A stretch of 64,000 bases of DNA from Dyadobacter sp. CY326 (GCF_021390515.1 NZ_JAJUXI010000005.1:1-64000); one strand, 5' to 3'. Positions 41,493 to 50,724 are shown, counted from the first letter of the stretch. The notes: a model not told the origin generated them from the letters alone. Numbers and translations are program-made.

Positions 41493-43901
41493 TTACATAT
41501 TCCCTTTTGTCCTGATCCGGCTTGCATCTGTGTCTGTGCGCGGCTCGCGGGCACCCTTTATCTCACTTCGTCCAAATCGGTAAGCAAACCTTATTGAAAC
41601 ACGGCGGCTTTCCCATTTGCGATCAATGTTGAATCGTTGCGACTCGAAGGCTGCAGATTGCCGCCAACGCATCGTATTAAAGAGATCATCAACATTCAAT
41701 GCGATCTTACCCTGTCCTTTTAAAATTTTCCGTTCAATGCTTAAATTCAATGCGCCCAAGCTGCCGATGCGGTAGACGGTTTGGGTGGTCGGAGCATTCC
41801 AGAAACCCGATAATTGTGCTTGCCACGACTTGGAGATAGTAAAAGTATTTTGCACGTAGCTTTCAAAGGCAAACGCCTGCTGGTCGAATGCTTCATTAGC
41901 TGAGAAGTTGCCCTGAAAACGGTTCCATGTTGCTGCCCCGTAAAGGTAAGCGCTCCACCATTTCGTTAATTCATAAGGCATGCTTAGTGAAAGGTTCAGA
42001 GCGTTTACCTGGCCCACGTTTGCGACAGTTTGGTATGCGATCAGCCCTTGTTGCTGCATCACATCGGTTGAAAATCCACTCGTGTGCCCGTAAGATAACT
42101 TAATTGTCGTTGCCCATTTATGGGTGTACCTGAGTTCTGCATTCTGCGTATAGGAAGGCATCAGAAAAGGGTTGCCACGCTGACTAGTGTAAGGATCAAT
42201 CTGGTAGATAAACGGGTTCAGGTCCTGGTAGCTGGGCCGACCAATCCTTCTGCCATAATTGAACCCGAGCTGGCCATTTCCTGAGATCTGGTATTGAATA
42301 TAGCCGGTAGGAAACAAATTAAAATAGGTAGTATCCGGGCGATCAATGATACGGCTCGACCTGTCTACCGAACGGCCTTGTACCGCAGTTCTTTCAGCAC
42401 GAACACCGGCTTGCATGGACCATTTCCCATTTGAATGGTTTAGTGATGCATAAGCTGCGCTGACAATTTCGCGATAAGTAAACCGGTTTGTACGATTCAC
42501 ATCCAGTTGGTCGTCGGCTCCTGAGAAAGCCAATAGATCGTTGGTGGTAGCTACATTGATATGTTTAAAGCCGGTTTCTAACTTTACGTGTTTTTTCTTC
42601 CATTCCTTTACAACATCAGCACGCATAGTACTGATCCGGATGCCGGTGTTGGCTTCAAAACGTATTTGCCGATTGAACCAGTGCTGCCCATCGCCACTAA
42701 TATAATTGCTTACAATATTGCTGGGAGAATCATTATTGAAATGCGTAAAGTCCGCATCTGCATTCAGCTCCAGTCCGAGCGTATCGGCATATCGGTAATT
42801 CAAGGCCACATTGACCCGGTTATTCTGATTTGGGTTAAAGACCCGGTTTACAATGCTGGAATCCACCTGCCCCTTGCTGTTTATGATGCTCGTGCCGGAA
42901 TTAGTACCAAACCGGTTGAAAGCCGCATTGCCCGCTACAACCAGTCCGAGGGTTTGCTTTGTGCTTAAAGAATATTCGATCCCCGTCTTGTATACAACCG
43001 CGCGCGTCCCATCTGTGTCAAAGCCACGTTGCACGAATTGCAGGCCACTGGCATTCCGGTCAAGCAGCACTTTGGTGATCTGATAATTATCACTTCCTGA
43101 AACATTACCGTATAGGCTTAAACGTTTTGACCTGTAATTCAGGTCAAGTGCAAGATTGGCGCGGTAGTGATTACTTTGTCCGTAACCGCCAGAGATATTT
43201 CCATTCATGCCATCATTTTTATTCCGACGGAGCCGGATATTGATCACGCCAGCCCCACCCTGAGCATCGAACCGTGCAGAGGGATTTGAAATCAATTCAA
43301 TTTTATCAATGTTGCTGGCAGCAGTGGCGCGGAGCAGGCCTGCAAGATCTGTTGAAGACAGGTTAGTTGGCTTGCCATCGATGAATACATTCACGCCCTG
43401 CTTGCCGCCCATGTGAATGTTATCGTTTGGATCGATCATCACGCCTGGCGCTTGCTGTAATAACTCATAGGCCGACTTTCCTTGGGCGACCTGGTCAGCG
43501 GCCACATTTAATACCGTCTTGTCAACCTGCTGTTCGATGGTAGGTTTTTGCGCTTTGACAACCACTTCATTTAATACCTGCTGTGCCTGCATCATCACCA
43601 GCGGATCAAGCCTGACCGACTGCCGGGCATGCAGGGTTACTGTTAAGCTATTCCGATCAAGCATACCAACTAGCGAAGCTTTGACATAATAGCTGCCTGT
43701 GCTGATGCCAGTAAATTCATATTGCCCGGCTTCATTGGCGATCGCTGCTTTCACCAAGCTTGAATCTGTCGCTGTAAAAAGTTTAACTACTGAAAAAGAA
43801 GCCGGACGCTTTGCTTCATTGATGACACTGCCGCTGATGGATTGGGCATTTAATGAAAGTGCAGTAAAAAAGAAAAATAGTAAAGTTGTAAAGCGTGCCA
43901 T
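41493..43901 (-). CDS. TonB-dependent outer-membrane receptor with CarboxypepD-like domain
   Basis: 802 residues. Signal peptide ~1-19 (ending LSLNAQS), beta-sandwich domain ~20-100 (ISGSVINEAKRPASFSVVKL), plug ~110-225 (YELLQQAPGVMIDPNDNIHM, VFIDGKPTNLSSTDLAGLLR), and an OMP_b-brl_3 barrel ending in a strand SIRFAYRFGRSE. Paralogous to the 21487 receptor in layout. The two downstream genes (small exported protein, membrane AraC regulator) run in the same direction. Substrate unknown. Confidence 0.9.
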   Translation of the reverse strand: MARFTTLLFFFFTALSLNAQSISGSVINEAKRPASFSVVKLFTATDSSLVKAAIANEAGQYEFTGISTGSYYVKASLVGMLDRNSLTVTLHARQSVRLDPLVMMQAQQVLNEVVVKAQKPTIEQQVDKTVLNVAADQVAQGKSAYELLQQAPGVMIDPNDNIHMGGKQGVNVFIDGKPTNLSSTDLAGLLRATAASNIDKIELISNPSARFDAQGGAGVINIRLRRNKNDGMNGNISGGYGQSNHYRANLALDLNYRSKRLSLYGNVSGSDNYQITKVLLDRNASGLQFVQRGFDTDGTRAVVYKTGIEYSLSTKQTLGLVVAGNAAFNRFGTNSGTSIINSKGQVDSSIVNRVFNPNQNNRVNVALNYRYADTLGLELNADADFTHFNNDSPSNIVSNYISGDGQHWFNRQIRFEANTGIRISTMRADVVKEWKKKHVKLETGFKHINVATTNDLLAFSGADDQLDVNRTNRFTYREIVSAAYASLNHSNGKWSMQAGVRAERTAVQGRSVDRSSRIIDRPDTTYFNLFPTGYIQYQISGNGQLGFNYGRRIGRPSYQDLNPFIYQIDPYTSQRGNPFLMPSYTQNAELRYTHKWATTIKLSYGHTSGFSTDVMQQQGLIAYQTVANVGQVNALNLSLSMPYELTKWWSAYLYGAATWNRFQGNFSANEAFDQQAFAFESYVQNTFTISKSWQAQLSGFWNAPTTQTVYRIGSLGALNLSIERKILKGQGKIALNVDDLFNTMRWRQSAAFESQRFNIDRKWESRRVSIRFAYRFGRSEIKGAREPRTDTDASRIRTKGNM

Positions 43902-44410
43902 AATTGGTAGGTCGATTAGCGGTTGTTAATGACCCAAAATTGTGGGAATGGAAGTACCAATGCGCTTCATTTTTGATTTGAGACGCCTCAAATTACAATT
44001 TGATACCTTTTGAAGAGGTTAGGGTGGAGTCAGCAACTGAGAAAGTCTTGTAGGCAGTTAAGAAGACCTATTTTATCATGAAGCTGCTTTTAGGCCCAAT
44101 TAAAGTTCTTTTCCCCCTTTGTGCCATGTTTTGATATTTAGGGGTTATCCGATAAAACAAGGAGATCTCATGATTTTTCGTTTTGCAATAGAGGGCAATG
44201 CAATTGTTGCATTCATCCCAATATATTACCGTTCCTTGCTTCAAAATGGACTTCAGGTGACTATCAAACTTTTATTAGCATCAGAATTTGGCACACTATT
44301 AATAAGAATGGGTTCTCTTTGTGTCATCAAAAAATTCACTTCTATGCTGTTATTTACAGATGACATCGCGTAGCATCAATAAAACAGCATGTGTAAAGAA
44401 ACCGAGAACT
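43902..44410. other. Gene-free divergent region
   Basis: About 500 bases. An 84-codon frame at 44119 has no features of a gene. CAATTTTG about 30 bases before the receptor start (minus strand) is a one-mismatch -7 element. Confidence 0.35.
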
Positions 44411-45687
44411 ATGGCAAAGGCATCTTCTAAGACGGAGAAACAAATGAGTGATATTCTCCAGCATTTACATATGCAGCGGGAAAGTATTCTAAATAAATGG
44501 CGTTCAACTTGTGCAGAGAACCTGGCTATGTTAAGTAAAACCAGTTTCTCCAGAGAAGAATTCAATGACCAGGTGCCCGCAATTTTAAATATATTAAGTC
44601 AGCGCCTGGCAAAATTACCAGAGGAATCAGAGGTAGTTATTGTGGCACAGGAACATGGGCTTCACCGGTGGCAGCGGGGTTACTCACTTCCTGAGTTATT
44701 AGGTGAGTTAGAGATGCTGTTCAATATCTTAATGCAGACAATTAACAAGGTTCACAAGGAGCATGATATTTCGGCTGACTTGCTCGAAGAAGTCTATCAA
44801 CATGTGCTACATGTTTCTCAGGAAGCAAGTCGTGGCAGCGTACTTTACTATGATGAAATACGTCAGACTAACGCTGCTGAGCAGGCCAATGCTACCCGAA
44901 TGGCATTGCATCAGCTAGAAGAGCTGGGAGAAAAGCGAAACAAGCATTTGCGCGAAACCACCCACGACCTCCGTTCCGGCTTTAGCACATTGTTTGGGGT
45001 TTCCCACCTACTAGAACTGCCGGGAAGTGAGAAAGAAAGGACGGAGCTTTTTGCAATGCTCAATAGAAATTTGGGTTCAATTCGCGATATGCTTATACAA
45101 TTGAGTAATTTTTCCCGCATTGAGGTAGGGCAGGAAACGCTGGAAATTTAAGAGTTTGATGTGGCAGATCTGCTGCGCAAAAGCATGGCGGCTGCACGAC
45201 CTTTCGCGGATTATCAGAATCTTGACTTACGTGGAGAAGGACCTGAAAACTTAAAGTGAAGAGCGACCCTGTTAAGATTCAGCGAATCCTTCAAAACCTA
45301 TTGATGAATGCTCTCAAGCATACTATCGAAGGAGGAATATACATTTCCTGGGCACAAGAAAATGACACTCGCTGGATACTTAGCATTCAGGATACCGGGC
45401 CGGGCTTCCCTGCAAGCAGCCCCTCAGGACTTTTAGCTGAACAACTAAAACCTTTAAGCCAGCAAGGCAGCAGCCATCGAAAGGGCGGGAAGTCGGAGTA
45501 TCCGATGGATCAGCCACCTTCAACAGAATCCATCAAAAATAACCTTGCTTCCCAAATGAAGGAAAGCGAAGGTCTTGGGTTGTTCATCGTCAAAAAACTT
45601 TGTGAATTATTAAGGGCCAGTATGGACATTGAAAGTAGCCCAGGGCAAGGCCCCCTTGTCCGTATCAGGTTCGTTTCTCACCAGTGA
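44411..45687 (+). pseudogene. Sensor histidine kinase broken by one stop and one frameshift
   Basis: From MAKASSKTEKQMSDIL at 44411: an RsbRD-like N-terminal sensor (ILNKWRSTCAENLAML, HGLHRWQRGYSLPELLGELE), a dimerisation helix with the phospho-acceptor His in RETTHDLRSGFSTLFG, then TAA at 45149-45151. The frame continues coherently (EFDVADLLRKSMAAARPFAD) to a TGA at 45257, where a frameshift to the next segment is needed (KSDPVKIQRILQNLLMNALK, N box). G1 DTGPGFP and G2 EGLGLFIVKKL follow to the end at 45687. All functional boxes survive, so inactivation is recent, or the sequence has errors. Confidence 0.8.
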
Positions 45688-45732
45688 TTACATGTTCAAA
45701 GTAGCTTTACTTAATCTCTTATATTTTGTTTA

Positions 45733-45805
45733 AACCACTGTTTGAATGAACCAGCTGGTGCAAAATATCTTTTTTAAACAGTGCCAAACAATTCTAAAAT
45801 TCATA
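45733..45805. repeat. Repeat R tail variant, second copy
   Basis: ACTGTTTGAATGAACCAGCT, GTGCAAAATATCTTTTTT and GTGCCAAACAATTCTAAAAT match the tail of repeat R copy 2 at 21054-21120. Confidence 0.6.
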
Positions 45806-45885
45806 ACTAAAATGACGGAAAAGCAAATGGTTTAAGAGTACAGAAAAACCACCGGATTATTAAAAACTAATTTCGTCTGTATATC

Positions 45886-45915
45886 TTGGAATGAACATTC
45901 CATTTTTTACCTTTG
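45886..45915 (+). promoter_or_regulatory. Canonical promoter of the TetR gene
   Basis: TTG (45886-45888), exactly 19 bases, TACCTTTG (45908-45915): a full TTG-N19-TAnnTTTG. The start codon at 45919 follows within 4 bases of the -7 element, so the transcript would be practically leaderless. Confidence 0.7.
45887..45902. promoter_or_regulatory. Candidate TetR operator 1
   Basis: TGGAATG-AA-CATTCCA, perfect 7-bp arms, covering the -33 element and part of the spacer, suited to autorepression. Confidence 0.65.
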
Positions 45916-45918
45916 TGT

Positions 45919-46473
45919 ATGGATAAGAGGTTGCAAATCATAGAGGCCGGAATGAAGTTGTTTGTCGAGAATGACATTCAGGCTACGCCCATGTCTGCGA
46001 TTGCGAAAGAAGCAGGGACTGGAATGGGAACGATCTATAATTACTTTGCGACCAAGGAAGAGCTGATCAATGAAATTTATCTTTTTATAAAACAGAAACA
46101 ACTTCAACATGCTTCTCTTTCAAATCAACAAGATGGTGTGAAGCCGCAGTTTTTGCAGTTCGCCGAAACTTTCATCACTTTCTTACTTGAGAACCCCGCC
46201 TGCTTTTATTTTATTGATCAGATAAAAAATTCTCCCATTTTGACCAGCGAAACCAAGCTGCAAGGTTTAAGGGTTTATCAGCCGTTTCTTGAAATCTTGG
46301 TCAAAGGACAACAGCAAGGGATAATTAAAAATATAGACATAGAGGAAATCCTTCACTTTTTAGATGGCGGTTTGATGGGTTTTTTGCGTTGGGCTATTTC
46401 CAATGGGAAATGTACTGACAGGTCAATCGTGGTCAATCATATACAAATGGCTTGGGATTCTATCAAGAGCTAA
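45919..46473 (+). CDS. TetR-family transcriptional repressor
   Basis: 184 residues from the ATG at 45919 (MDKRLQIIEAGMKLFVEN); the TTG at 45913 lies inside the -7 element and is rejected. The N-terminal helix-turn-helix is TPMSAIAKEAGTGMGTIYNY followed by FATKEELI. The C-terminal ligand domain (~55-184) is the usual helical bundle. The SDR gene follows 51 bases on with a second, weaker operator, so the SDR is the likely target and its substrate the likely signal. Confidence 0.9.
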   Translation: MDKRLQIIEAGMKLFVENDIQATPMSAIAKEAGTGMGTIYNYFATKEELINEIYLFIKQKQLQHASLSNQQDGVKPQFLQFAETFITFLLENPACFYFIDQIKNSPILTSETKLQGLRVYQPFLEILVKGQQQGIIKNIDIEEILHFLDGGLMGFLRWAISNGKCTDRSIVVNHIQMAWDSIKS

Positions 46474-46491
46474 AAAAATTTGCTAACACAT

Positions 46492-46507
46492 TGGAATGAA
46501 TATTCAC
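46492..46507. promoter_or_regulatory. Candidate TetR operator 2, degenerate
   Basis: TGGAATG-AA-TATTCAC between the TetR and SDR genes: left arm identical to operator 1, right arm partly matching. Confidence 0.5.
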
Positions 46508-46524
46508 TCTAAACAAGACAGAAA

Positions 46525-47325
46525 ATGAATACATTACTAATTACCGGAGCATCTACGGGCATCGGAAGAGCTACAGCGATATATTTTGCTGATAAAGGAT
46601 GGAATGTCATAGCCACAATGCGAAATGCAGTCCAGGATGTTGCATTCGTACAAAAAACTAATATTACCTGTCTTCAGTTAGACGTGACTAATCCAGCCAG
46701 TATTGAAAGTGCTGTACAACAAGCTATCGGCAAATTTGGAAAGATTGATGTCCTTTTCAATAATGCCGGTTATGCGTTAGCTGGAGCATTTGAGGCCGTT
46801 ACGGAAAGTCAGATCCGGAAACAATTTGAAACCAATGTTTTTGGTGTTATGAATGTAACAAGAGCTATTCTACCTCATTTTAGAACAAATCATGCTGGTA
46901 TTGTTTTGAATACTACGTCATCTGGCGGCATCATTACTTTTCCTCTTTACTCTGTTTATAACAGCAGCAAGTGGGCCATAGAGGGATTTATGGAATCACT
47001 TCAATTTGAACTAAGACAGTTTGGCATCGTCATCAAAAACATTGAGCCTGCAAGTGTGAAGAGTGAATTTGTTGAAAACATCGAGTTTATCAGCAATCCT
47101 GTATATGACAATTATTCTAGAAGCGCACAAAAAGGGACACTGGATGGATACAAGAATGCTCCAACGGCAGATGTTGTTGCAAAAATCGTCTATAAGGCCG
47201 CAACCGATGGAGAGAAGAAATTACGCTATGCTGGAACGCCGCAGGCTCGCTTGGTTTTCTTCATGAGGTGGCTTTTACCATTAAAATGGTTTAATAGCAT
47301 CATTGCAAAACAAATAGAAAAGTAA
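46525..47325 (+). CDS. Short-chain dehydrogenase/reductase
   Basis: 266 residues. TGASTGIG at 7-14, VLFNNAGYALAG (~83), catalytic Ser in LNTTSSGGIITF and Y-x3-K in YNSSKWAIEGFM (~150). The classical SDR with a long C-terminal helix region ending MRWLLPLKWFNSIIAKQ. NAD(P)-dependent oxidation or reduction of an unknown alcohol or ketone. Operon with the TetR gene; a strong terminator follows. Confidence 0.9.
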   Translation: MNTLLITGASTGIGRATAIYFADKGWNVIATMRNAVQDVAFVQKTNITCLQLDVTNPASIESAVQQAIGKFGKIDVLFNNAGYALAGAFEAVTESQIRKQFETNVFGVMNVTRAILPHFRTNHAGIVLNTTSSGGIITFPLYSVYNSSKWAIEGFMESLQFELRQFGIVIKNIEPASVKSEFVENIEFISNPVYDNYSRSAQKGTLDGYKNAPTADVVAKIVYKAATDGEKKLRYAGTPQARLVFFMRWLLPLKWFNSIIAKQIEK

Positions 47326-47356
47326 TCCCGTAATGTACAAATTACCAGTGTACAGC

Positions 47357-47406
47357 GACCGTGGCCATTGCTGAACGTTTAAAACAGTTCTGCAACGGCC
47401 ACGGTC
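47357..47406. terminator. Long GC-rich hairpin terminator after the SDR gene
   Basis: GACCGTGGCC and ATTGCTGAAC pair with GTTCTGCAAC and GGCCACGGTC (18 of 20 positions) around a 10-base loop, followed by ATTTT. It lies between convergent transcription units and may serve both. Confidence 0.7.
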
Positions 47407-47560
47407 ATTTTGGATAAAGGAAAACTGAGCTTATTTACAATCCATTTTCCAAAGTAGGTTGTGCTTAATTTGTAAGTTTCGCCTTATTAACTACCAACCT
47501 CGTATGGAACTTTTAAGGTTCGCCGCAGTCGTTGTCCGGGGGACTTTGACCCGGGGTTGA

Positions 47561-48067
47561 CTATTTATTTTCAAGGAAGTCGGGTGGATATAGTATCTGT
47601 CCATGCTTTTGTGCAATGGCCTGTATTTGTTTGATAGACTCAGTATCCATTGGCTGCGGCGGAATAAACTCACCAAAAGCTACGGGCGTGCCTATTTCTT
47701 CGAAAAATTCTTCCAATCCGGAAGGCACAACTATACAAAGCAGTCGAGCCAGCTTATCGCTGACATTTTTAAAATAATGTACGATGCCTCCCTGGGGCAC
47801 AACAACAAAGGAATCCTTTTTTGCCGTATAGGACCCCGCTTCGGAATGGACTTCAACTTCGCCTTCAAGGATAAAGAAAGACTCATAAAAATTTGCATGA
47901 GAATGCGGCCCCGGGCCATTTTTAGGGGGCACGAGCATTTCGATCGTTGCAAATGCCCCGTTAGTTTGCTTACCAGAGATAAGAACACGATAGTTGCCGC
48001 CTACTACTGATAAAATTTCGCCACCTTCCGGGTCTACAGCGATGGGTGCATGCTTTGTATTTTCCAT
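47561..48067 (-). CDS. Cupin-domain protein
   Basis: 168 residues. Cupin motif 1 is GPGPHSHANFYESFFILEGE (His, His, Glu metal ligands) and motif 2 is PQGGIVHYFKNVSDKLARL (His). The C-terminal helices (~115-168) extend the fold. This resembles quercetinase- or YxaG-type single cupins with an added helix pair. It is unrelated in sequence detail to the cupin at 1883. Likely a metal-dependent dioxygenase or binding protein; substrate unknown. Confidence 0.85.
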   Translation of the reverse strand: MENTKHAPIAVDPEGGEILSVVGGNYRVLISGKQTNGAFATIEMLVPPKNGPGPHSHANFYESFFILEGEVEVHSEAGSYTAKKDSFVVVPQGGIVHYFKNVSDKLARLLCIVVPSGLEEFFEEIGTPVAFGEFIPPQPMDTESIKQIQAIAQKHGQILYPPDFLENK

Positions 48068-48116
48068 GTGAGTTTATTATTTATGAAACTTAAAGTATTT
48101 GTTTGTCTGAGCAATG

Positions 48117-48506
48117 TCAGGATTTTAACTGACGTTTAGTTGCTAATAAAATAATCCCGAATACAGAACAAATTAGGGTTGCAATAATATGTGGCAGGGC
48201 TTGAAGAACACCGTTATAGCTCTTGCTGAGCACAATCAGCATGTCGGTCACCGGGATCATGGTTCCTGCTAATAAGGTCACGCCCAAAGCCCGTCTTTCG
48301 CGGAGCAGTACAAAAACGCAGATCACAAGACCAGAAAATATATCCCTGATTCCTTTGATGTAATGAAATGAATAGTCGCCCTGTGAATTGACATGTATGC
48401 CGTAACCAGTTGTAGCTACATCAGGAGAAATGAAGAAACGGGCGCCGAGAAAGATCATTCCCAGGCCTAATAACAAAGCGGTAGCATAAGAAATTCTGGT
48501 TGTCAT
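48117..48506 (-). CDS. DUF4267-type small membrane protein
   Basis: 129 residues from the ATG at 48506 (MTTRISYATALLLGLGMIFL), chosen over 48566 because the first helix then begins properly. Four helices (~5-22, 55-72, 76-92, 100-118), with GARFFISPDVATTGYGI and FHYIKGIRDIFSGLVI as landmarks of DUF4267. Found near cupin and Crp-type genes in Bacteroidota; function unknown. Confidence 0.75.
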   Translation of the reverse strand: MTTRISYATALLLGLGMIFLGARFFISPDVATTGYGIHVNSQGDYSFHYIKGIRDIFSGLVICVFVLLRERRALGVTLLAGTMIPVTDMLIVLSKSYNGVLQALPHIIATLICSVFGIILLATKRQLKS

Positions 48507-48583
48507 AGTATCTTGTTTCAATGTTGATAATGAAACAAAACTATCAGGACACCTACCGGCATTCATGCACCTGGGTTAACAAA

Positions 48584-49162
48584 TCAACATTGACTTAAAA
48601 TTCTTTTACGGATACGACTTAGAGATTGCGGTTTTACACCAACAAATGAAGCTATATGATATTGCGAAACCCTTTGTTGAAGGTCCTCGTGGTTTTTTAA
48701 AAACCGCTCATAACGGGCCTGCGGACTTTCTGTGTAAAAAGAATTGATATCCTTTAACATTTGCAGAAAGACAGCTTCAATTGCAATTCTGCCATAACGC
48801 TCCCCTTGGCTGACCCTGGCATAAAGTAATTGCAGGTCACTATGTGAAATCACGAATACTTGACTGTCTTCCAGTGCCTGAATAATTTTCGAAGATGGGC
48901 TTTGAGGAAGAAAACTCTCGTAATTGCAAACATATTGATCTTCTTGGGAGAAAGAATAAGTCTTCTCTTCACCATCGTGATTAATGTAGTATCTCATCAA
49001 ACCCGTTTGAACAAATCCAACATGCTTACAAATTTGTCCTTCCGATAAAAAGAAGTCTCCCTTTTTGTATGTCTTTTCTTTAAATAGAGAAGTTACAATG
49101 TCTCTTTCCGACCCGCTTAGCGTTATCAGGCTTTGTATGTTATCAAGTAAGCTACTTATCAT
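48584..49162 (-). CDS. Crp/Fnr-family regulator
   Basis: 192 residues. Cyclic-nucleotide-binding-like beta roll ~30-115 (KTYKKGDFFLSEGQICKHVG, FVQTGLMRYYINHDGEEKTY), a long dimer helix, and a C-terminal winged-helix with VSQYHIASFVGVKPQSLSRI. No Fnr cysteine cluster is seen, and key cAMP-contact residues are not obvious, as in most Bacteroidota members. It likely regulates the DUF4267/cupin genes that run in the same direction downstream. Confidence 0.85.
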   Translation of the reverse strand: MISSLLDNIQSLITLSGSERDIVTSLFKEKTYKKGDFFLSEGQICKHVGFVQTGLMRYYINHDGEEKTYSFSQEDQYVCNYESFLPQSPSSKIIQALEDSQVFVISHSDLQLLYARVSQGERYGRIAIEAVFLQMLKDINSFYTESPQARYERFLKNHEDLQQRVSQYHIASFVGVKPQSLSRIRKRILSQC

Positions 49163-49341
49163 TCGTTATGGTACTGCTTTCAAAATGGCCGAGAATTTAT
49201 AACTCCACTACTTTCGTGACCTTGCCGCGCTCATGCCAGAATAACTCACTTTCAATCAAGCTGGATGGCATGGAGGCATATTTACTCTGAAAATCAACTT
49301 GCGTCAGGTTATTGCTACACACTTACTGCATAATACTTTTA

Positions 49342-49381
49342 AAACAGAAAGGATGAGATTTTAAACTCATCCTTTCTGTTT
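49342..49381 (-). terminator. Perfect 16-bp hairpin terminator of the NmrA-like gene
   Basis: AAACAGAAAGGATGAG (49342-49357) pairs exactly with CTCATCCTTTCTGTTT (49366-49381) across an 8-base loop. On the minus strand the stem is followed by a run of T/A, so it can end transcription of the gene at 49411. Confidence 0.75.
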
Positions 49382-49410
49382 ATTTAAAGATTCTGTTAAA
49401 GTAAGAATTT

Positions 49411-50274
49411 TTATATCGCGTACTGCTCCGCCAAATATGATTTCAGGATCGTTGGCTCTCTACCAAGGAGTTTTACCAGATCCTTGCTCACTAGATCGGC
49501 TTCTCCATTTGCCTGCCCAATCAAGATGTTAACATATTCCTGGGGAATCGAAATTCCAGCCTTTAACAAAGCATCTAAAAAGTCTTCCTTTGTTGGAGAG
49601 ACATACTTAATGTGCACATTTGTGATATCAGCAATGGTCCCAGCGACATCGTTATAGCTATATGCTTTCGTATTTACGAGATTATATGTTTTCTTTTCAT
49701 GTCCGCCTGAAAGTAAAACAGATGCAGCAGCTTCGGCCATTTCTGAGCGAAGGGCTACTGCTACTTCCCCAGTCTGCGCAGGCAAATAGATTGTTTTTGA
49801 ACTGATTACATCTCCGATAAAAGCTGGGATCAGCTCCATGTACAAGCCGTTTCGTAAAATAGTGTAATCTAGCCCACTCGTGTAAAGCAGCTGTTCTGTC
49901 TTTATATGAGCTTCCATAAACGCATATAAAGAAGAATTTGGGTCGTCACTTTTACGGGCACCGCTTGTGTAAATAATATGCTTTACTTTTGCAGCAATGG
50001 CAGCCTCTATTACATTTTCATGCTGTAAATAGCGTTTCGACAAATCTACCGCTGACACAAGCAACAATTTGTCTACGCCAGTTAGCGCATTCTTCAAAGC
50101 AGCAATATCATCAAAATCCGCAATGACAATCTTTATTCCCAGTTTTCTTAGATCGTTCGCTTTCTCAACGTTTCTTGCCAGTGCGGTAATCTCTTTTGGA
50201 TGAGCTCCTTTGGCCAATAAGTGATTGATTGTCAGTCTTCCAAAATGTCCGGTAGCACCTGTTACTAAAATCAT
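49411..50274 (-). CDS. NmrA-like NAD(P)H-binding oxidoreductase
   Basis: 287 residues from the ATG at 50274, which starts MILVTGATGHFGRLTINHL, the usual start for this family (an upstream ATG at 50313 adds an unlikely polar leader). The dinucleotide motif is GATGHFG; the family landmark FVSALARNVEKANDLRK-like charged stretch follows and YTILRNGLYMEL lies near residue 150. Typical of QOR2/NmrA-type proteins that reduce quinones or sense redox state. Divergent from the HxlR gene. Confidence 0.85.
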   Translation of the reverse strand: MILVTGATGHFGRLTINHLLAKGAHPKEITALARNVEKANDLRKLGIKIVIADFDDIAALKNALTGVDKLLLVSAVDLSKRYLQHENVIEAAIAAKVKHIIYTSGARKSDDPNSSLYAFMEAHIKTEQLLYTSGLDYTILRNGLYMELIPAFIGDVISSKTIYLPAQTGEVAVALRSEMAEAAASVLLSGGHEKKTYNLVNTKAYSYNDVAGTIADITNVHIKYVSPTKEDFLDALLKAGISIPQEYVNILIGQANGEADLVSKDLVKLLGREPTILKSYLAEQYAI

Positions 50275-50335
50275 ATTCTCAATATTCGCGTTAATTTTTT
50301 TGTTTTGTTTCACAAAGAAACTAATTTGGTTTCCA

Positions 50336-50353
50336 TAAGTAACTGGTTACTTA
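50336..50353. promoter_or_regulatory. Candidate HxlR operator
   Basis: T-AAGTAAC-TG-GTTACTT-A, a perfect 8-bp-arm dyad in the gap between nmrA-like and hxlR-like genes. Further GGTAAC half-sites at 50356, 50374 and 50385 lead into the hxlR start. Confidence 0.6.
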
Positions 50354-50382
50354 CAGGTAACAATGCAAAAACTGGTAACATC

Positions 50383-50724
50383 ATGGTAACTAAGGCAAAT
50401 AGCCGATATGACTTTAAAAACTGCCCTATCACGGCAACTATGGAAGTGATTGGTGGAAAATGGAAACCGTTGATTTTGTACAACCTGACCTTAGGTACAA
50501 GACGGTTTGGTGAACTGAGTGTCCGAATCCCGTCGATATCTAGGAAGGTTCTTACGGAACAGTTAAAGGAGTTAGAACGTGATGGGTTAGTTGTTCGTCA
50601 ACAATACAAAGAAATGCCACCTAGGGTGGAATATTCACTTACAGAAAAGAGCAATAGTCTTGTTGCAGTATTTAAGGAAATTGCAAACTGGGGGAACCAA
50701 AATCTTTTAATCACTCAGGAATAG
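50383..50724 (+). CDS. HxlR-family transcriptional regulator
   Basis: 113 residues from the ATG at 50383 (MVTKANSRYDFKNCPITATM); the ORF is open upstream but that part lies in the operator. The HxlR signature is present: a conserved Cys in KNCPI, then GGKWKPLILYNLTLGTRRFG and ISRKVLTEQLKELERDGLVV with the wing YKEMPPRVEYSLTEKS. HxlR proteins often sense aldehydes or redox changes and control an adjacent oxidoreductase; here the divergent NmrA-like gene. Confidence 0.9.
   Translation: MVTKANSRYDFKNCPITATMEVIGGKWKPLILYNLTLGTRRFGELSVRIPSISRKVLTEQLKELERDGLVVRQQYKEMPPRVEYSLTEKSNSLVAVFKEIANWGNQNLLITQE

Noticed and set aside
44119-44373. 84-codon frame before the kinase
   Set aside because: No features and overlaps the kinase leader; likely chance.
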